Source of the DNA: Symsagittifera roscoffensis
Lineage: Eukaryota > Xenacoelomorpha > Acoela > Convolutidae
Direction: 5' to 3'
Length of the DNA stretch: 64,000 nucleotides
Assembly: GCF_963678635.1 (NCBI RefSeq)
Contig: NC_087071.1
Location: 40,193,797-40,257,796, forward strand
Shown: in pieces, positions 57,401-64,000 of the stretch
How positions within the stretch are numbered: the stretch's first letter is position 1
How the letters are laid out: every line of letters starts with the position of its first letter
Notes under the pieces: generated by a model
What the model was told of the DNA's origin: nothing
The model's input: only the letters and a program-made list of their open reading frames with translations
Databases searched by the model: none
Made by a program: the position numbers and the translations under genes

Positions 57401-59685
57401 TTCTAATGAAATTTCCAAACTTACATATAGTTTGGACTGCAGGAAAAAATCTTGCATTACCAGACACCTTAAGTCGAAATACACCACCTGAATTACTTAC
57501 ACGAAAAACAACAGTTGAAATACCCAAAAACATAAAATTCTACCTTGCAGAAAACGAAACATCACCCCGATTGGAATGCAAATATGCAGTAAAAACTGAT
57601 ATTGAACAATCACAAATAAATAATTTACAACATTTCCCACTTTATTTAGATTGTCAAAATAATCATTATGAAGTTGATCTACTTGGAACATCAACTTTCA
57701 AACCAATCCCATATTCTCAATGGATAAAAAATAACACCCAACAAAAACGAACAAAACAACACCCGCCTAAGAAAGACCATTTTCCACTAATTGAAAAAGA
57801 AGATTTAACTGATAAAATAAATTTATCAGGACCACAAACAAATGATTCAAAATACACAATAAATCAAGTTTTTGACCTTCACGACCCACTTGATACAATA
57901 CCCTTATCTAAATTAGAAATCGAAAACATTTTTCTCCCCCCAACAGAAACGATTACAATTTCAACACTGAAACAATATCAAAATCTTGACCCGATAATTA
58001 GACAACTAAAATCATGGCACAAATATAAAACTAAACCTGTCAAGGCAGATTCAACCATTCTAGGAAACAAAACACTCCTCCGATACTTTCGCAAATTTAA
58101 CAACACAACAATTAACGAAAATACAGACCTTTTAGAGTATAACCTGAATGAATCTACAGTTCCCTGTCTCCCTTTAAGTTTGATTCTTATAGCTTTTAAT
58201 ATTTCACATACACAAAATATTAAAGGACACTCTGGATCAGAAAAAACATATTCAAATTTTATACAAAATTTTTACTTCCCAAATGCACCAATTTGGATAA
58301 AAGTACTATGCAATGATTGTATAGTATGTCAACTAAATAAACCTTACCCAAATCAAAAACAAATAGCACAAAAACAAGATTTTAAAGGACAAAGTTTGTA
58401 CTTTAATCATCGTATCTCATTTGATACCAAAGGACCAATTTCACCCTCATCCGAAGGAAACTCCTACATTATGGTAATTGTTGACGCATTTACACATTAT
58501 GTAGCACTTAACCCAGTACCACATTGTAACGCTTATTACGCTTACACAACACTCTATGAACACTGGATAGCAAAATTCGGACTACCAGAAATTTTAGTTA
58601 CAGACAACGGTACAGAATTCATAAATAATGAAATTATCACACTATGTCATTTATACAACATTAAACACAAACCACGTACATCTCATGCACCTTGGACAAA
58701 CGGCTTAGTCGAAGGTATGAACCGTTCATTACAAGAATATCTTAGATGTATCATCAACGGAAATGAAACAAAATATACCGAATGGTCAGCAGATGTAAAA
58801 TTATTTCCCTTAGCATATAATTCACAAATTACGACAACTTTAGGAATGTCACCATACGAAATGGTTTTTAACCAAAAGCCACGCAAACCAATAATGTTTA
58901 CAGCAAATTCTCATAAAAACGCACAAGGTTATTGTCAACCAAATAAAGACTCAATTTGTTATAACCTACCTTTACATACACACGATGAAGATCATTTTCA
59001 TCACCCACAAATTCTTAAACTAGCCTCCGGTACACACACCGAATGGATTCTAAATAGAGATAAAAAACACAATGAAATTTATCAAAAAATAACAAAAAAG
59101 TTATTACAAAGACAAAACATTAATGAACAAATCAATTCACGTTTTACACCAGCCTCCGATTTAAAAATTGGAACATTTGTTTTAATACCTAATTTTAATA
59201 CTCAAAAAGGAATTTCTAAAAAATTACAACCCCTTCGAAAAGGACCATACCAAATAATTGCAAAACCCACTGATGTCACATATAAAATTACCGACTCAAA
59301 CAAAAAAGAAATCGTTCAACATCGAAACAACCTATTACCTTATTACCCAAAAGAATACGCACTCCGCGAATTAACTCAATTATATTCTTTCACAGGATTA
59401 AAAATCATTCAAAATGAACCACATCTGAAAAACACAGAACAAAATGATAACCCCACCGAAAATCAAAACACAAAACCAACCGCCACCAAAATCAATACAC
59501 AAAACCATAAAGAATCTCCAAAACAAAGAAAAAATAGAAAAATGACCGAACAAATAATACCCCAAGAACAAATCGACAAATCAGAAAATAGAAAAACAAC
59601 AAGACTCCGAAATCAACCACGTAAAAACTATAAAATATTCATCCCCCAATCTAAAATTTTAAAGAAAGTGGAATTTCAAAAGTAA
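51463..59685 (+). CDS. Gag-Pol polyprotein (single frame)
   Basis: 2740 codons without a break. An N-terminal gag part of about 600 residues is matrix-like and Gln/Asn-rich further on. A capsid-like helical part covers about 600-790. A zinc knuckle CNYCRRYGHSISEC is at about 841. An Arg/Ser/Asn/Tyr repeat region (about 890-1085) looks like a nucleic-acid-binding tail. The protease DSGA is at about 1229. RT has TADMNSAYNQMPLD and YLDDVF (1737-1740). RNase H has MCDASNFGIGAALL (about 1885). Integrase has an HHCC part (about 2235-2290) and catalytic D2321, D2381 and E2417, that is D,D35E, then a GPY module (LRKGPYQIIAKP) and a basic tail. A single gag-pol frame leaves open how extra Gag is made. 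Length is well above the usual 1200-1900 codons. Confidence 0.95.
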   Translation: MSSTHTPGEESPDDDEIFPFIVDATTDRGQHIFCKNLLLNLFEPGISPCKTEFPDVKIKRQIIDHYLKDICNITQQYGIYSIEFTSPNHNNRKYTIQTDDLDLEFSKVFSEYIKSIQYHNSQRANSIFTNEVFAIIYSYISILENEIPITNVSPTETSKHLRVRHEITLLSSYLNIIKENFTKDDVSQHTKHDLQKILAWFIIDYFTHNIDLIAQARKNFRPQNSNDDTAITEQSDYVWDPEWSHPAFISFPQTISSQAISTISYIRDYVKVIPLTIDATPLNYNTFLPDTQNNSLNSTVIHNENLNGTRNLTQQDIQTPSHFINEEIVHTTTTQQSISPIRPNLTTPRNTNPSQTQVTLQSTVKPSVAPKYSHMDYQTYRPMTIPSKTRKTFTRNNFTDHNYNYTHPSKTYNQPQRNFNQYTRSRNWDNPMTQPNSINFQTNPPQDHSENYPFFQQNKNKKQTSYQMDYLSSDDDFLQPDIFATNTQEYRRQGIQKTRTNHRNFSPQSIDAQHQQPIQQQNPINTQSFQPIQQQNPMTAHSYQASQMQNEIPLPYYLQQHEITRNQLSNFSQMPNAAESLQMTMNPYLMGGSSITSNKPLMVFTGTDPEYSVEDYLNAVTANLILNIGPEPINTPLHQNWIHRRTALIQTTLDGAAQKWFSVLPLEIKSNWKRFTQEFSKMFDSERNKQQQRVLCNEIRRLPNETIKQIAVRIETLVRKAYSLNTHDYKNTKMTEILMMTLTPQLRKIAIKKRASHPSSIREPDLDFRKLVDKLEQAEITMKLEETENLKLQYVNRIETTPTNINNIQESETDLVEKITEILNIYEKNPNFKGKPSFKKWCNYCRRYGHSISECRQKQQDNQNKPQKYKEPNKSFHQYMKKDQNLPNKTVYSNNSSGKPLPNNTNYTRNQSPYNSSYRGRSPERRNTHNSSQNHYNRPNSRNNYSRSNSNTQRFVSRSNSQSRNNYYPNNQSRNSSYNRNRNYSYNRNRSYSNNRNQNYPNNQSRNNSYNRSNYNRPNNNYQNRSRNNSQNRHSSYNNRYRNYSQSPHRNNNHYNNSNNRHRSSTPKHQRQINQVQSNPETTSDPPGIDDTVTDTLQLNQINCTSSDSESDTENTLSINMIKVKNDYESVIYEQPFSSHIYENQSEFLQNYYTTPINSTPTTQETNEINTTNQTNKNTKTKCLNTNHIYQNIQKEQPKEKIWTIPFLLESPRNKEFQPPDLEIDFLIDSGAESNIINIPTWNEIKNLHPKLTPLETSSKLATAQGSTLINYGKIQLFLLPTRTMEQSKILNKPFKQIFHITDIKYNIIGIPFISKYIPTINILNSKILIKDKYTKTKETSLTFFQRLNKQPPFFSKFYPIFNQQRKHLKPLSGNIYNFSIKQVHQYDKEQNKQKFYMSEFEFKPIHKFFKITISSIKYLKNSNSDIISLQVYNNTPYQVTLPLGLLGYCETNATISPIHEKAYRVNNILQLLDICQSTILNEELSINNIISNENRNTDYFTKTPYFKPTFNISNYTEDQQKFLTMFNFQHSQITQDEFEKLAKQLVKYSSVYATSKFDVGKISSSLHLPLKPDAVFKKQRASKVPIHLHDKVNRLLDILEQYNIISPVNKEEQPKRNTFINPVIILAKGESLKIVLDARYLNSLIDESKCNWPIEPIQVILTKINGKYFTTADMNSAYNQMPLDEQSRRLTQFVIGNQQYEFNRLFYGISIGPAAFSAFMSKIFRPLILKKNAITYLDDVFMQSQTKDEMFNVLEKYHQILQNENLKAAPDKSHFFLTRVKFLGHNIERKTITPLKSRIDAIQKLQPPTNKKKIQEFLGMLNFLSKYVYKMQLYLRPFYNILRQQNNFEWNTEHQTRFEEIKKLLTEQISNTIPDSNQPFYAMCDASNFGIGAALLQSHNGTNKMNLISANSRLFTQAELRLSTLMRECTAIIYTLTEYEFLILGSKHPTVLFTDHKPIIFLFTQKSNPNHRVYRFQLILMKFPNLHIVWTAGKNLALPDTLSRNTPPELLTRKTTVEIPKNIKFYLAENETSPRLECKYAVKTDIEQSQINNLQHFPLYLDCQNNHYEVDLLGTSTFKPIPYSQWIKNNTQQKRTKQHPPKKDHFPLIEKEDLTDKINLSGPQTNDSKYTINQVFDLHDPLDTIPLSKLEIENIFLPPTETITISTLKQYQNLDPIIRQLKSWHKYKTKPVKADSTILGNKTLLRYFRKFNNTTINENTDLLEYNLNESTVPCLPLSLILIAFNISHTQNIKGHSGSEKTYSNFIQNFYFPNAPIWIKVLCNDCIVCQLNKPYPNQKQIAQKQDFKGQSLYFNHRISFDTKGPISPSSEGNSYIMVIVDAFTHYVALNPVPHCNAYYAYTTLYEHWIAKFGLPEILVTDNGTEFINNEIITLCHLYNIKHKPRTSHAPWTNGLVEGMNRSLQEYLRCIINGNETKYTEWSADVKLFPLAYNSQITTTLGMSPYEMVFNQKPRKPIMFTANSHKNAQGYCQPNKDSICYNLPLHTHDEDHFHHPQILKLASGTHTEWILNRDKKHNEIYQKITKKLLQRQNINEQINSRFTPASDLKIGTFVLIPNFNTQKGISKKLQPLRKGPYQIIAKPTDVTYKITDSNKKEIVQHRNNLLPYYPKEYALRELTQLYSFTGLKIIQNEPHLKNTEQNDNPTENQNTKPTATKINTQNHKESPKQRKNRKMTEQIIPQEQIDKSENRKTTRLRNQPRKNYKIFIPQSKILKKVEFQK
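51485..51486 (+). promoter_or_regulatory. Candidate major splice donor in gag
   Basis: CCCCAG/GTGAAG lies seven codons and one base into gag. A spliced message from here would carry the gag ATG and MSSTHTP into a downstream frame in phase 1. It matches the consensus well; use is not shown. Confidence 0.45.
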
Positions 59686-60283
59686 TTTTAACATTATACT
59701 TCACTATCTTGAAACCTTCGAAACATTTTTCATTTACATTTTTCAAAATAACATGCTGACAAGTACGTAATAATTCTAGTTCAAAATAAACCAATAGGAT
59801 TCATCCAATCCGTCACTTTCTCTAACTCAAACTAAGACCAATTAGACGAATCATATAGAACTCCAGGCACATCTATAACTATAACTTTACGACCTCGAGG
59901 TCAAAAATAAGCAAACCACTCCAACTTGACAACTAAAATAAATATCACCATAATACCGTACCCCTCCCTTATCTAATAACCCAAAGATCAACAATATTTC
60001 CCCAACTCAGACCACGAATACCCCCAAAGCAAATTTGTTAACTTAGCCTAAAGTAACAAAATGAACATTTTAATTAGCCTAAAGTATAAAAATCTCACCA
60101 TACCCCGGATCATTTGACAAACAAAAATAAAGAAAAAGACGACCTCCCAGTCACCATGAAAATTGCCCCCAACAATTTTTTACAAAACTCAACCCACTTG
60201 TCAAAAAACTAATAAATAATCCGACCACACTTGAAAATCGCCTCAAACAGCAAAAAATATTCGACCAAGAGATCATTTCTCAA
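59686..60283 (+). other. Gap between pol and the small ORFs
   Basis: About 600 bp with only very short ORFs. It may hold splice acceptors for downstream messages. None can be assigned. Confidence 0.45.
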
Positions 60284-60514
60284 ATGCTCTTCTCTCAATC
60301 AGTTACTCAAATACTCATAAATTTTAAACATTTTTTTACAATACTTGAAACCTTTATAATATTTCTTTTTGATATACTTGAATCTTTTCTAATAATCATA
60401 ATCATTTTTTGTAACATTTTTTTAATTTTCTACACTATACTCGAACTATTCCTCCAACTTTCCAAAACCCTTGATTACATCCACAGGTACGAGTCATATA
60501 ACTTGTCTAAATGA
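60284..60514 (+). CDS. Small hydrophobic ORF 1
   Basis: 76 codons with a long hydrophobic middle (FLFDILESFLIIIIIFCNIF and on), which predicts one or two membrane segments. Its stop overlaps the next start as ATGA (60511-60514). A near-perfect splice donor CAG/GTACGAGT sits at 60484-60491 inside it, so its last codons may be replaced in a spliced product. It recalls small membrane proteins of viruses in shape only. Confidence 0.5.
   Translation: MLFSQSVTQILINFKHFFTILETFIIFLFDILESFLIIIIIFCNIFLIFYTILELFLQLSKTLDYIHRYESYNLSK
60487..60488 (+). promoter_or_regulatory. Candidate splice donor in small ORF 1
   Basis: CCACAG/GTACGAGT, phase 2 relative to small ORF 1. A join to AAAG/TCAG near 60749 would enter the ATG-less ORF in frame. 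That acceptor is weak. Confidence 0.4.
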
Positions 60515-60699
60515 TACGAACAATTTTCAGTAGAACCGATATTTTTTTATTGTTTGTAATTTTCATAACATTTTTATCATCCCTCATTTTGACAATATGT
60601 AAATGTATAAAGAAAGCAATCCTCACATTTGCCCTAGCAACAATCCTTCTAATTCTTTTTTTGGAAGAATATTATAATAAACACAAAATTTCTCACTAA
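60511..60699 (+). CDS. Small hydrophobic ORF 2
   Basis: 62 codons with two hydrophobic stretches (FLLFVIFITFLSSLILTI, then ILTFALATILLILFL) separated by the basic Cys pair CKCIKK. This predicts a two-span hairpin membrane protein. It starts inside the stop of ORF 1 (ATGA), as in coupled translation. No family is assigned. Confidence 0.5.
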   Translation: MIRTIFSRTDIFLLFVIFITFLSSLILTICKCIKKAILTFALATILLILFLEEYYNKHKISH

Positions 60700-60707
60700 A
60701 GTAATAA

Positions 60708-61841
60708 TTCAAAAAACTATCAAAAATTGCTACCCAAAAGTCACAAAGTCAGTCTTCACCGACATCATCCCAAGATAACCAAACACCACCTTCAATTACT
60801 CAAAATCCTCAAACATCTACACGAATTTCTTTTCAAGACAATCCATACACTTTTGAAGAACGACATGCTCGTTTATCAGAACCACTAGAACCAGTTCAAC
60901 GACAAGCACCTCTAAGCGAACCAACATATAACCTATACCCAACACTACCACAAGAACTAAGTAGAATAAGAAATCCTAGTCAAAACCAAAATACAGTCGA
61001 AATAAATAGACAAATTATACATCCTCGACGAAACAGAAATTTTCAAACTCCCCGAGTTCATTTTGATATACCTCAATCCCCATCACAAAACACTCCAGAA
61101 AACCCCATTGGCATATTACCAGAAACCCCTACGCTTCTTTCACAACGTAGCACCTCAAGCCTACCATCAGATTACTTAGGTTCAACACCAACATCTGAGC
61201 AAATACGTGAAAATCCTTTCAACCCCACAAACCAAACATCACGATTTCCATATTGGACTACACATTCATTTACACAAGGTGAACCAAATTTAGTCAATGA
61301 CCCCATAGATATTTCTACGGATACAACAACATCCTCATCACTACCAGAAACATTATCACTACCATCAACACCATCAATAAGCCAGATTTCACCACCACCT
61401 TTTAACTTAAATTTTCCAAATAATCTCGACGCCAGATATCGAGAACAATCATCAATAAATATTCCTTTAAGACTAGATTGGAATACATTTACAGCACCTC
61501 CACCACTATTTGGACAACATCAAGAAAGTAACCGCCTTCATAACTGGGCACTTAATAGATTACAATATCGCCAAGATATTCACAACGATATCCGTGATCA
61601 CAATATTCAAATACTCCAACAAAACAGTTTACAATTAAAATTTGAAATCACAGTTAAGTTAAATAATATTACCCAACATCCCTACCCATTAAATCCACCT
61701 AACATAACAGCTCAATCACTACCACCACCGTTTATAACTACTGAAGTAATATACAAATACGACAGATATACCAAAAACACAATTGGCTACATTACATTTT
61801 ATAATCCATACTCAGGATTATCATACACATGTATATTCTAA
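60708..61841 (+). CDS. Pro/Ser-rich ORF without any ATG
   Basis: 377 sense codons from just after a TAA (60705-60707) to a TAA at 61839-61841, with no in-frame ATG. It is rich in Ser, Pro, Thr, Gln and Asn (SSPTSSQDNQTPPSITQNPQ near the start). A more ordered C-terminal third includes LHNWALNRLQYRQDIHNDIR. It overlaps the env start by 13 nt. Such a frame must be reached by splicing, frameshift or a non-ATG start. Length and composition argue against chance: random sequence this AT-rich would be full of stops. Function unknown. Confidence 0.7.
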   Translation, partial: FKKLSKIATQKSQSQSSPTSSQDNQTPPSITQNPQTSTRISFQDNPYTFEERHARLSEPLEPVQRQAPLSEPTYNLYPTLPQELSRIRNPSQNQNTVEINRQIIHPRRNRNFQTPRVHFDIPQSPSQNTPENPIGILPETPTLLSQRSTSSLPSDYLGSTPTSEQIRENPFNPTNQTSRFPYWTTHSFTQGEPNLVNDPIDISTDTTTSSSLPETLSLPSTPSISQISPPPFNLNFPNNLDARYREQSSINIPLRLDWNTFTAPPPLFGQHQESNRLHNWALNRLQYRQDIHNDIRDHNIQILQQNSLQLKFEITVKLNNITQHPYPLNPPNITAQSLPPPFITTEVIYKYDRYTKNTIGYITFYNPYSGLSYTCIF

Positions 61842-64000
61842 AATTATTAATTTTTCTCCAACTCCTTTTTCTAGTAATCTCAAATCAAAACATAAACCCT
61901 TCTCCTCGTACAGGACCACAAGATTTATTAGTAACACATTACGATTGTGAAGAAAATGAACAAAAAACACTACATAAATATGCAATAAATCAAGTATCAC
62001 AATGTGAAACAGAACCACAAGCTATAGAAACCACAGATGTAATAGCAACACTCTATTCAAAAGCCCGAGCAACAACAGTTACAGGTTATAAATTCACAGC
62101 AACATTTTCCGAAAAGAAAGTACATTGTTCACAAGTCTCGAACGGAAACAAAAACCGACTTGACCATGAATCATTCTATCAAAGTAATATAGACCCTTTT
62201 TTACATCTCAATCCCGACGATTGTAAAAATGAATTACTTAGACTAAACATCACACGAAATAAAAACTCCCAAAGAAAGTTAGTTAATTTTCAAGTTTTTC
62301 CAGACTCTGTACATCAATCACAACTTGAAAGACACCAAGGACATATAAAACTAGACGAAAAATACCCGTATAACGGCGCACACGGACGATTAACCTATGA
62401 CCTACACGATAAACATTGGATACCACACATTGGTATAAATAACCCATCAAACTGCAAAGCAGACACAAAAAATAAAGGATACCAAGAAATAATGTTTTTT
62501 GATTGGAAAATACAACTCGAAAAAATACAACTAACACGAGATTTATCAGATAATACAATGATCTATCAAGGAATCCGATTACCTTGTAAAAATGATCAAG
62601 GTTATTGCGACCCTACAACGAGAACACAAGCAACAATTGTTTGGTTCCCCGAAGATACATGTACAACATTTCAAGTAGCAAAAATACACGCTCGTATGAT
62701 AAAATTTCACGAAAAATATTTTATACAATCAATTCCATATGAACAAGTCCATCCATCACGAAAACTAAGTTCTAATTTTAGAAACATAGACAATATAGAA
62801 AATAAATTGACACGTTTTCAAATATACCAAGAAACAGAACTTGCATGTAAATACAGGAATCCACTTCACAAAACACAATACTCTGAAATATTAGTTGAAT
62901 ACGAAAAAGGATTCGACATGACCACTGGAAAAGTAAAAATCGACCCATATGCCACAGGTCATCCTCTAAACGAAGGAACATCCTATATACCAGTTAATTT
63001 TGAAAAAAGCAACGGACAACCTGGTGGACATCTAAAACCCCATGACACCAGAAGCACACGCTTACAAGAATTATCACTAATGAATACTACATATTTCGGT
63101 AATATCCACTATGATATTCATTTAGATATGAAACTAGATTATACAATTAGCCGAATTTTTCAAGAAATGTCACTCTCCGAATTAGAAACACTACACCAAC
63201 TATGCGAATTAGAACGAACACAAATATTACAATCACTTGCACTAGCAGTATTAAAAATACCCTATGCAGGATACTTATTATCTGGAAATAGATCAAATTT
63301 TTTAGACTATGAAGGAAACATCTTATGGTTTTATACTTGTACTAAAAAAACATCACCACTATACGTTTTTGAAGATAAACGATGTTATAAAAGAATCCCT
63401 ATCTTTTACAAGAATAAAGTACATTTCGTGGATACACTTTCACGAAGAACCTATTTCTGGGATACCGCAGTCCCATGTGGATCAGAAAACAGCCACAATG
63501 TAGTACAACTAAACCCTGATGAAAATAAATATTATCTTCTCACTCCATATCCCACATTAATGCAATCACTCAAAAAATTTTCACCAGAAAGCATTCGCGC
63601 TATTGCTCGAAACCCAAATATAGACTTACAATCAATAGGAATCTATTCAAAATCAGATATTCAACATCACATTAGAACACAACAATTCCAAGAATTATTA
63701 ACACAAATGGACACTATACAAAGACAATCAATAGACCAAAATTTACGCAAACTTGCGGAAACCGCAGGATTTGCCGATATCTACACGCAAGACTATAGCG
63801 GATATTTTAAAGACATTAAAGATTATATATATCTAAACGGTGAAAAATACCGTCCCCAAGATATATCACCAATTAACATTTTTAGCTTTGTTACACTCAA
63901 AAATGAGATCCTCGATTTTCTAGGATGGCCCTACTACATCTTAGAAAAATTGACTATTTTATACGCAATGTTTAACTTTATTGGATTTCTTTTCTCACTT
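61829..64000 (+). CDS. Env-like membrane glycoprotein (continues past window)
   Basis: Starts at ATG 61829 and is open to the last base (724 codons seen). Residues 4-18 are a hydrophobic core of a signal peptide, ending near VISNQ. Several Cys follow, beginning with HYDC and then SQC in the first 70 residues, as in secreted disulfide-bonded domains. There are several N-x-S/T sites. A hydrophobic stretch near 697-724 could be the start of a membrane anchor. Position after pol and the signal peptide make it an env candidate. The N-terminal D-C ... S-x-C pattern recalls glycoproteins found with LTR elements and chuvirus-type viruses of invertebrates, but that is from memory and weak. No furin site was identified with confidence. 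Confidence 0.75.
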   Translation, partial: MYILKLLIFLQLLFLVISNQNINPSPRTGPQDLLVTHYDCEENEQKTLHKYAINQVSQCETEPQAIETTDVIATLYSKARATTVTGYKFTATFSEKKVHCSQVSNGNKNRLDHESFYQSNIDPFLHLNPDDCKNELLRLNITRNKNSQRKLVNFQVFPDSVHQSQLERHQGHIKLDEKYPYNGAHGRLTYDLHDKHWIPHIGINNPSNCKADTKNKGYQEIMFFDWKIQLEKIQLTRDLSDNTMIYQGIRLPCKNDQGYCDPTTRTQATIVWFPEDTCTTFQVAKIHARMIKFHEKYFIQSIPYEQVHPSRKLSSNFRNIDNIENKLTRFQIYQETELACKYRNPLHKTQYSEILVEYEKGFDMTTGKVKIDPYATGHPLNEGTSYIPVNFEKSNGQPGGHLKPHDTRSTRLQELSLMNTTYFGNIHYDIHLDMKLDYTISRIFQEMSLSELETLHQLCELERTQILQSLALAVLKIPYAGYLLSGNRSNFLDYEGNILWFYTCTKKTSPLYVFEDKRCYKRIPIFYKNKVHFVDTLSRRTYFWDTAVPCGSENSHNVVQLNPDENKYYLLTPYPTLMQSLKKFSPESIRAIARNPNIDLQSIGIYSKSDIQHHIRTQQFQELLTQMDTIQRQSIDQNLRKLAETAGFADIYTQDYSGYFKDIKDYIYLNGEKYRPQDISPINIFSFVTLKNEILDFLGWPYYILEKLTILYAMFNFIGFLFSL

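Larger units (their letters stand above)
49211..64000 (+). mobile_element. Env-bearing Ty3/gypsy-type element, 5' part (runs off window)
   Basis: Order: 5' LTR, primer-binding site, 1.7 kb leader, basic ORF, gag-pol, two tiny membrane ORFs, ATG-less ORF, env-like ORF. RT, RNase H and D,D35E integrase follow the Ty3/gypsy order (RT before IN), so the core is metavirus-like, and env placement matches errantiviruses and vertebrate retroviruses. The coding strand is strikingly A-rich and G-poor. All large frames are intact, so this copy looks young. The 3' LTR lies outside the window. More than 14.7 kb is visible, which is large for this group. Confidence 0.9.

Overview
The window is nuclear DNA of a multicellular eukaryote, most likely an invertebrate animal. 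The reasons are spliced genes with GT-AG introns, an RBCC/TRIM-type RING/B-box gene, Ty3/gypsy LTR retrotransposons (one with an env-like gene) and hAT-type MITEs. The species cannot be named from the sequence. Base composition is AT-rich and most of the DNA is repeats, decayed mobile elements and introns.

Layout. 1-6170: a roughly 3 kb segment in two diverged direct copies, each with remnants of a small unidentified coding exon. 6171-9608: AT-rich, little recognisable. 9609-11632: a 1.01 kb tandem duplication. 11640-12840: a GC-richer coding relic broken by frameshifts. 12841-17511: diverged duplications and no clear gene. 17512-22829 (minus): a two-exon TRIM-like gene whose RING is split by a 4.1 kb intron full of inverted repeats. 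23269-23699: a 430 bp near-perfect palindrome. 24000-29622 (minus): a decayed Ty3/gypsy relic. 30233-30432: a run of N. 30433-38106: a nested block in which a hAT-like MITE is interrupted by a second MITE copy (8 bp target duplication) and by a young Ty3/gypsy element (31135-37911, 215 bp LTRs differing at one base, 5 bp target duplication).

40286-48084 (minus): six exons of an unrecognised gene. All five junctions agree in phase and the exons code for at least three and a half tandem modules of a repeat protein. Its introns carry a MITE, palindromes and a MATH-like exon on the opposite strand.

About 49.2 kb to beyond the window end (plus): a second and much more complex Ty3/gypsy-type element. 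In order it has a 5' LTR, a 24-nt primer-binding site that reaches the tRNA T-loop, a 1.7 kb leader with repeated stem-loops, a 155-codon basic ORF, a single 2740-codon gag-pol frame, two overlapping tiny membrane-protein ORFs, a 377-codon ORF that contains no ATG, and a long env-like ORF with a signal peptide that is still open at base 64000. The gene order and the excellent splice-donor-like sites suggest a retrovirus-like element that makes spliced messages. This element and the six-exon repeat-protein gene are the two most interesting things in the window.
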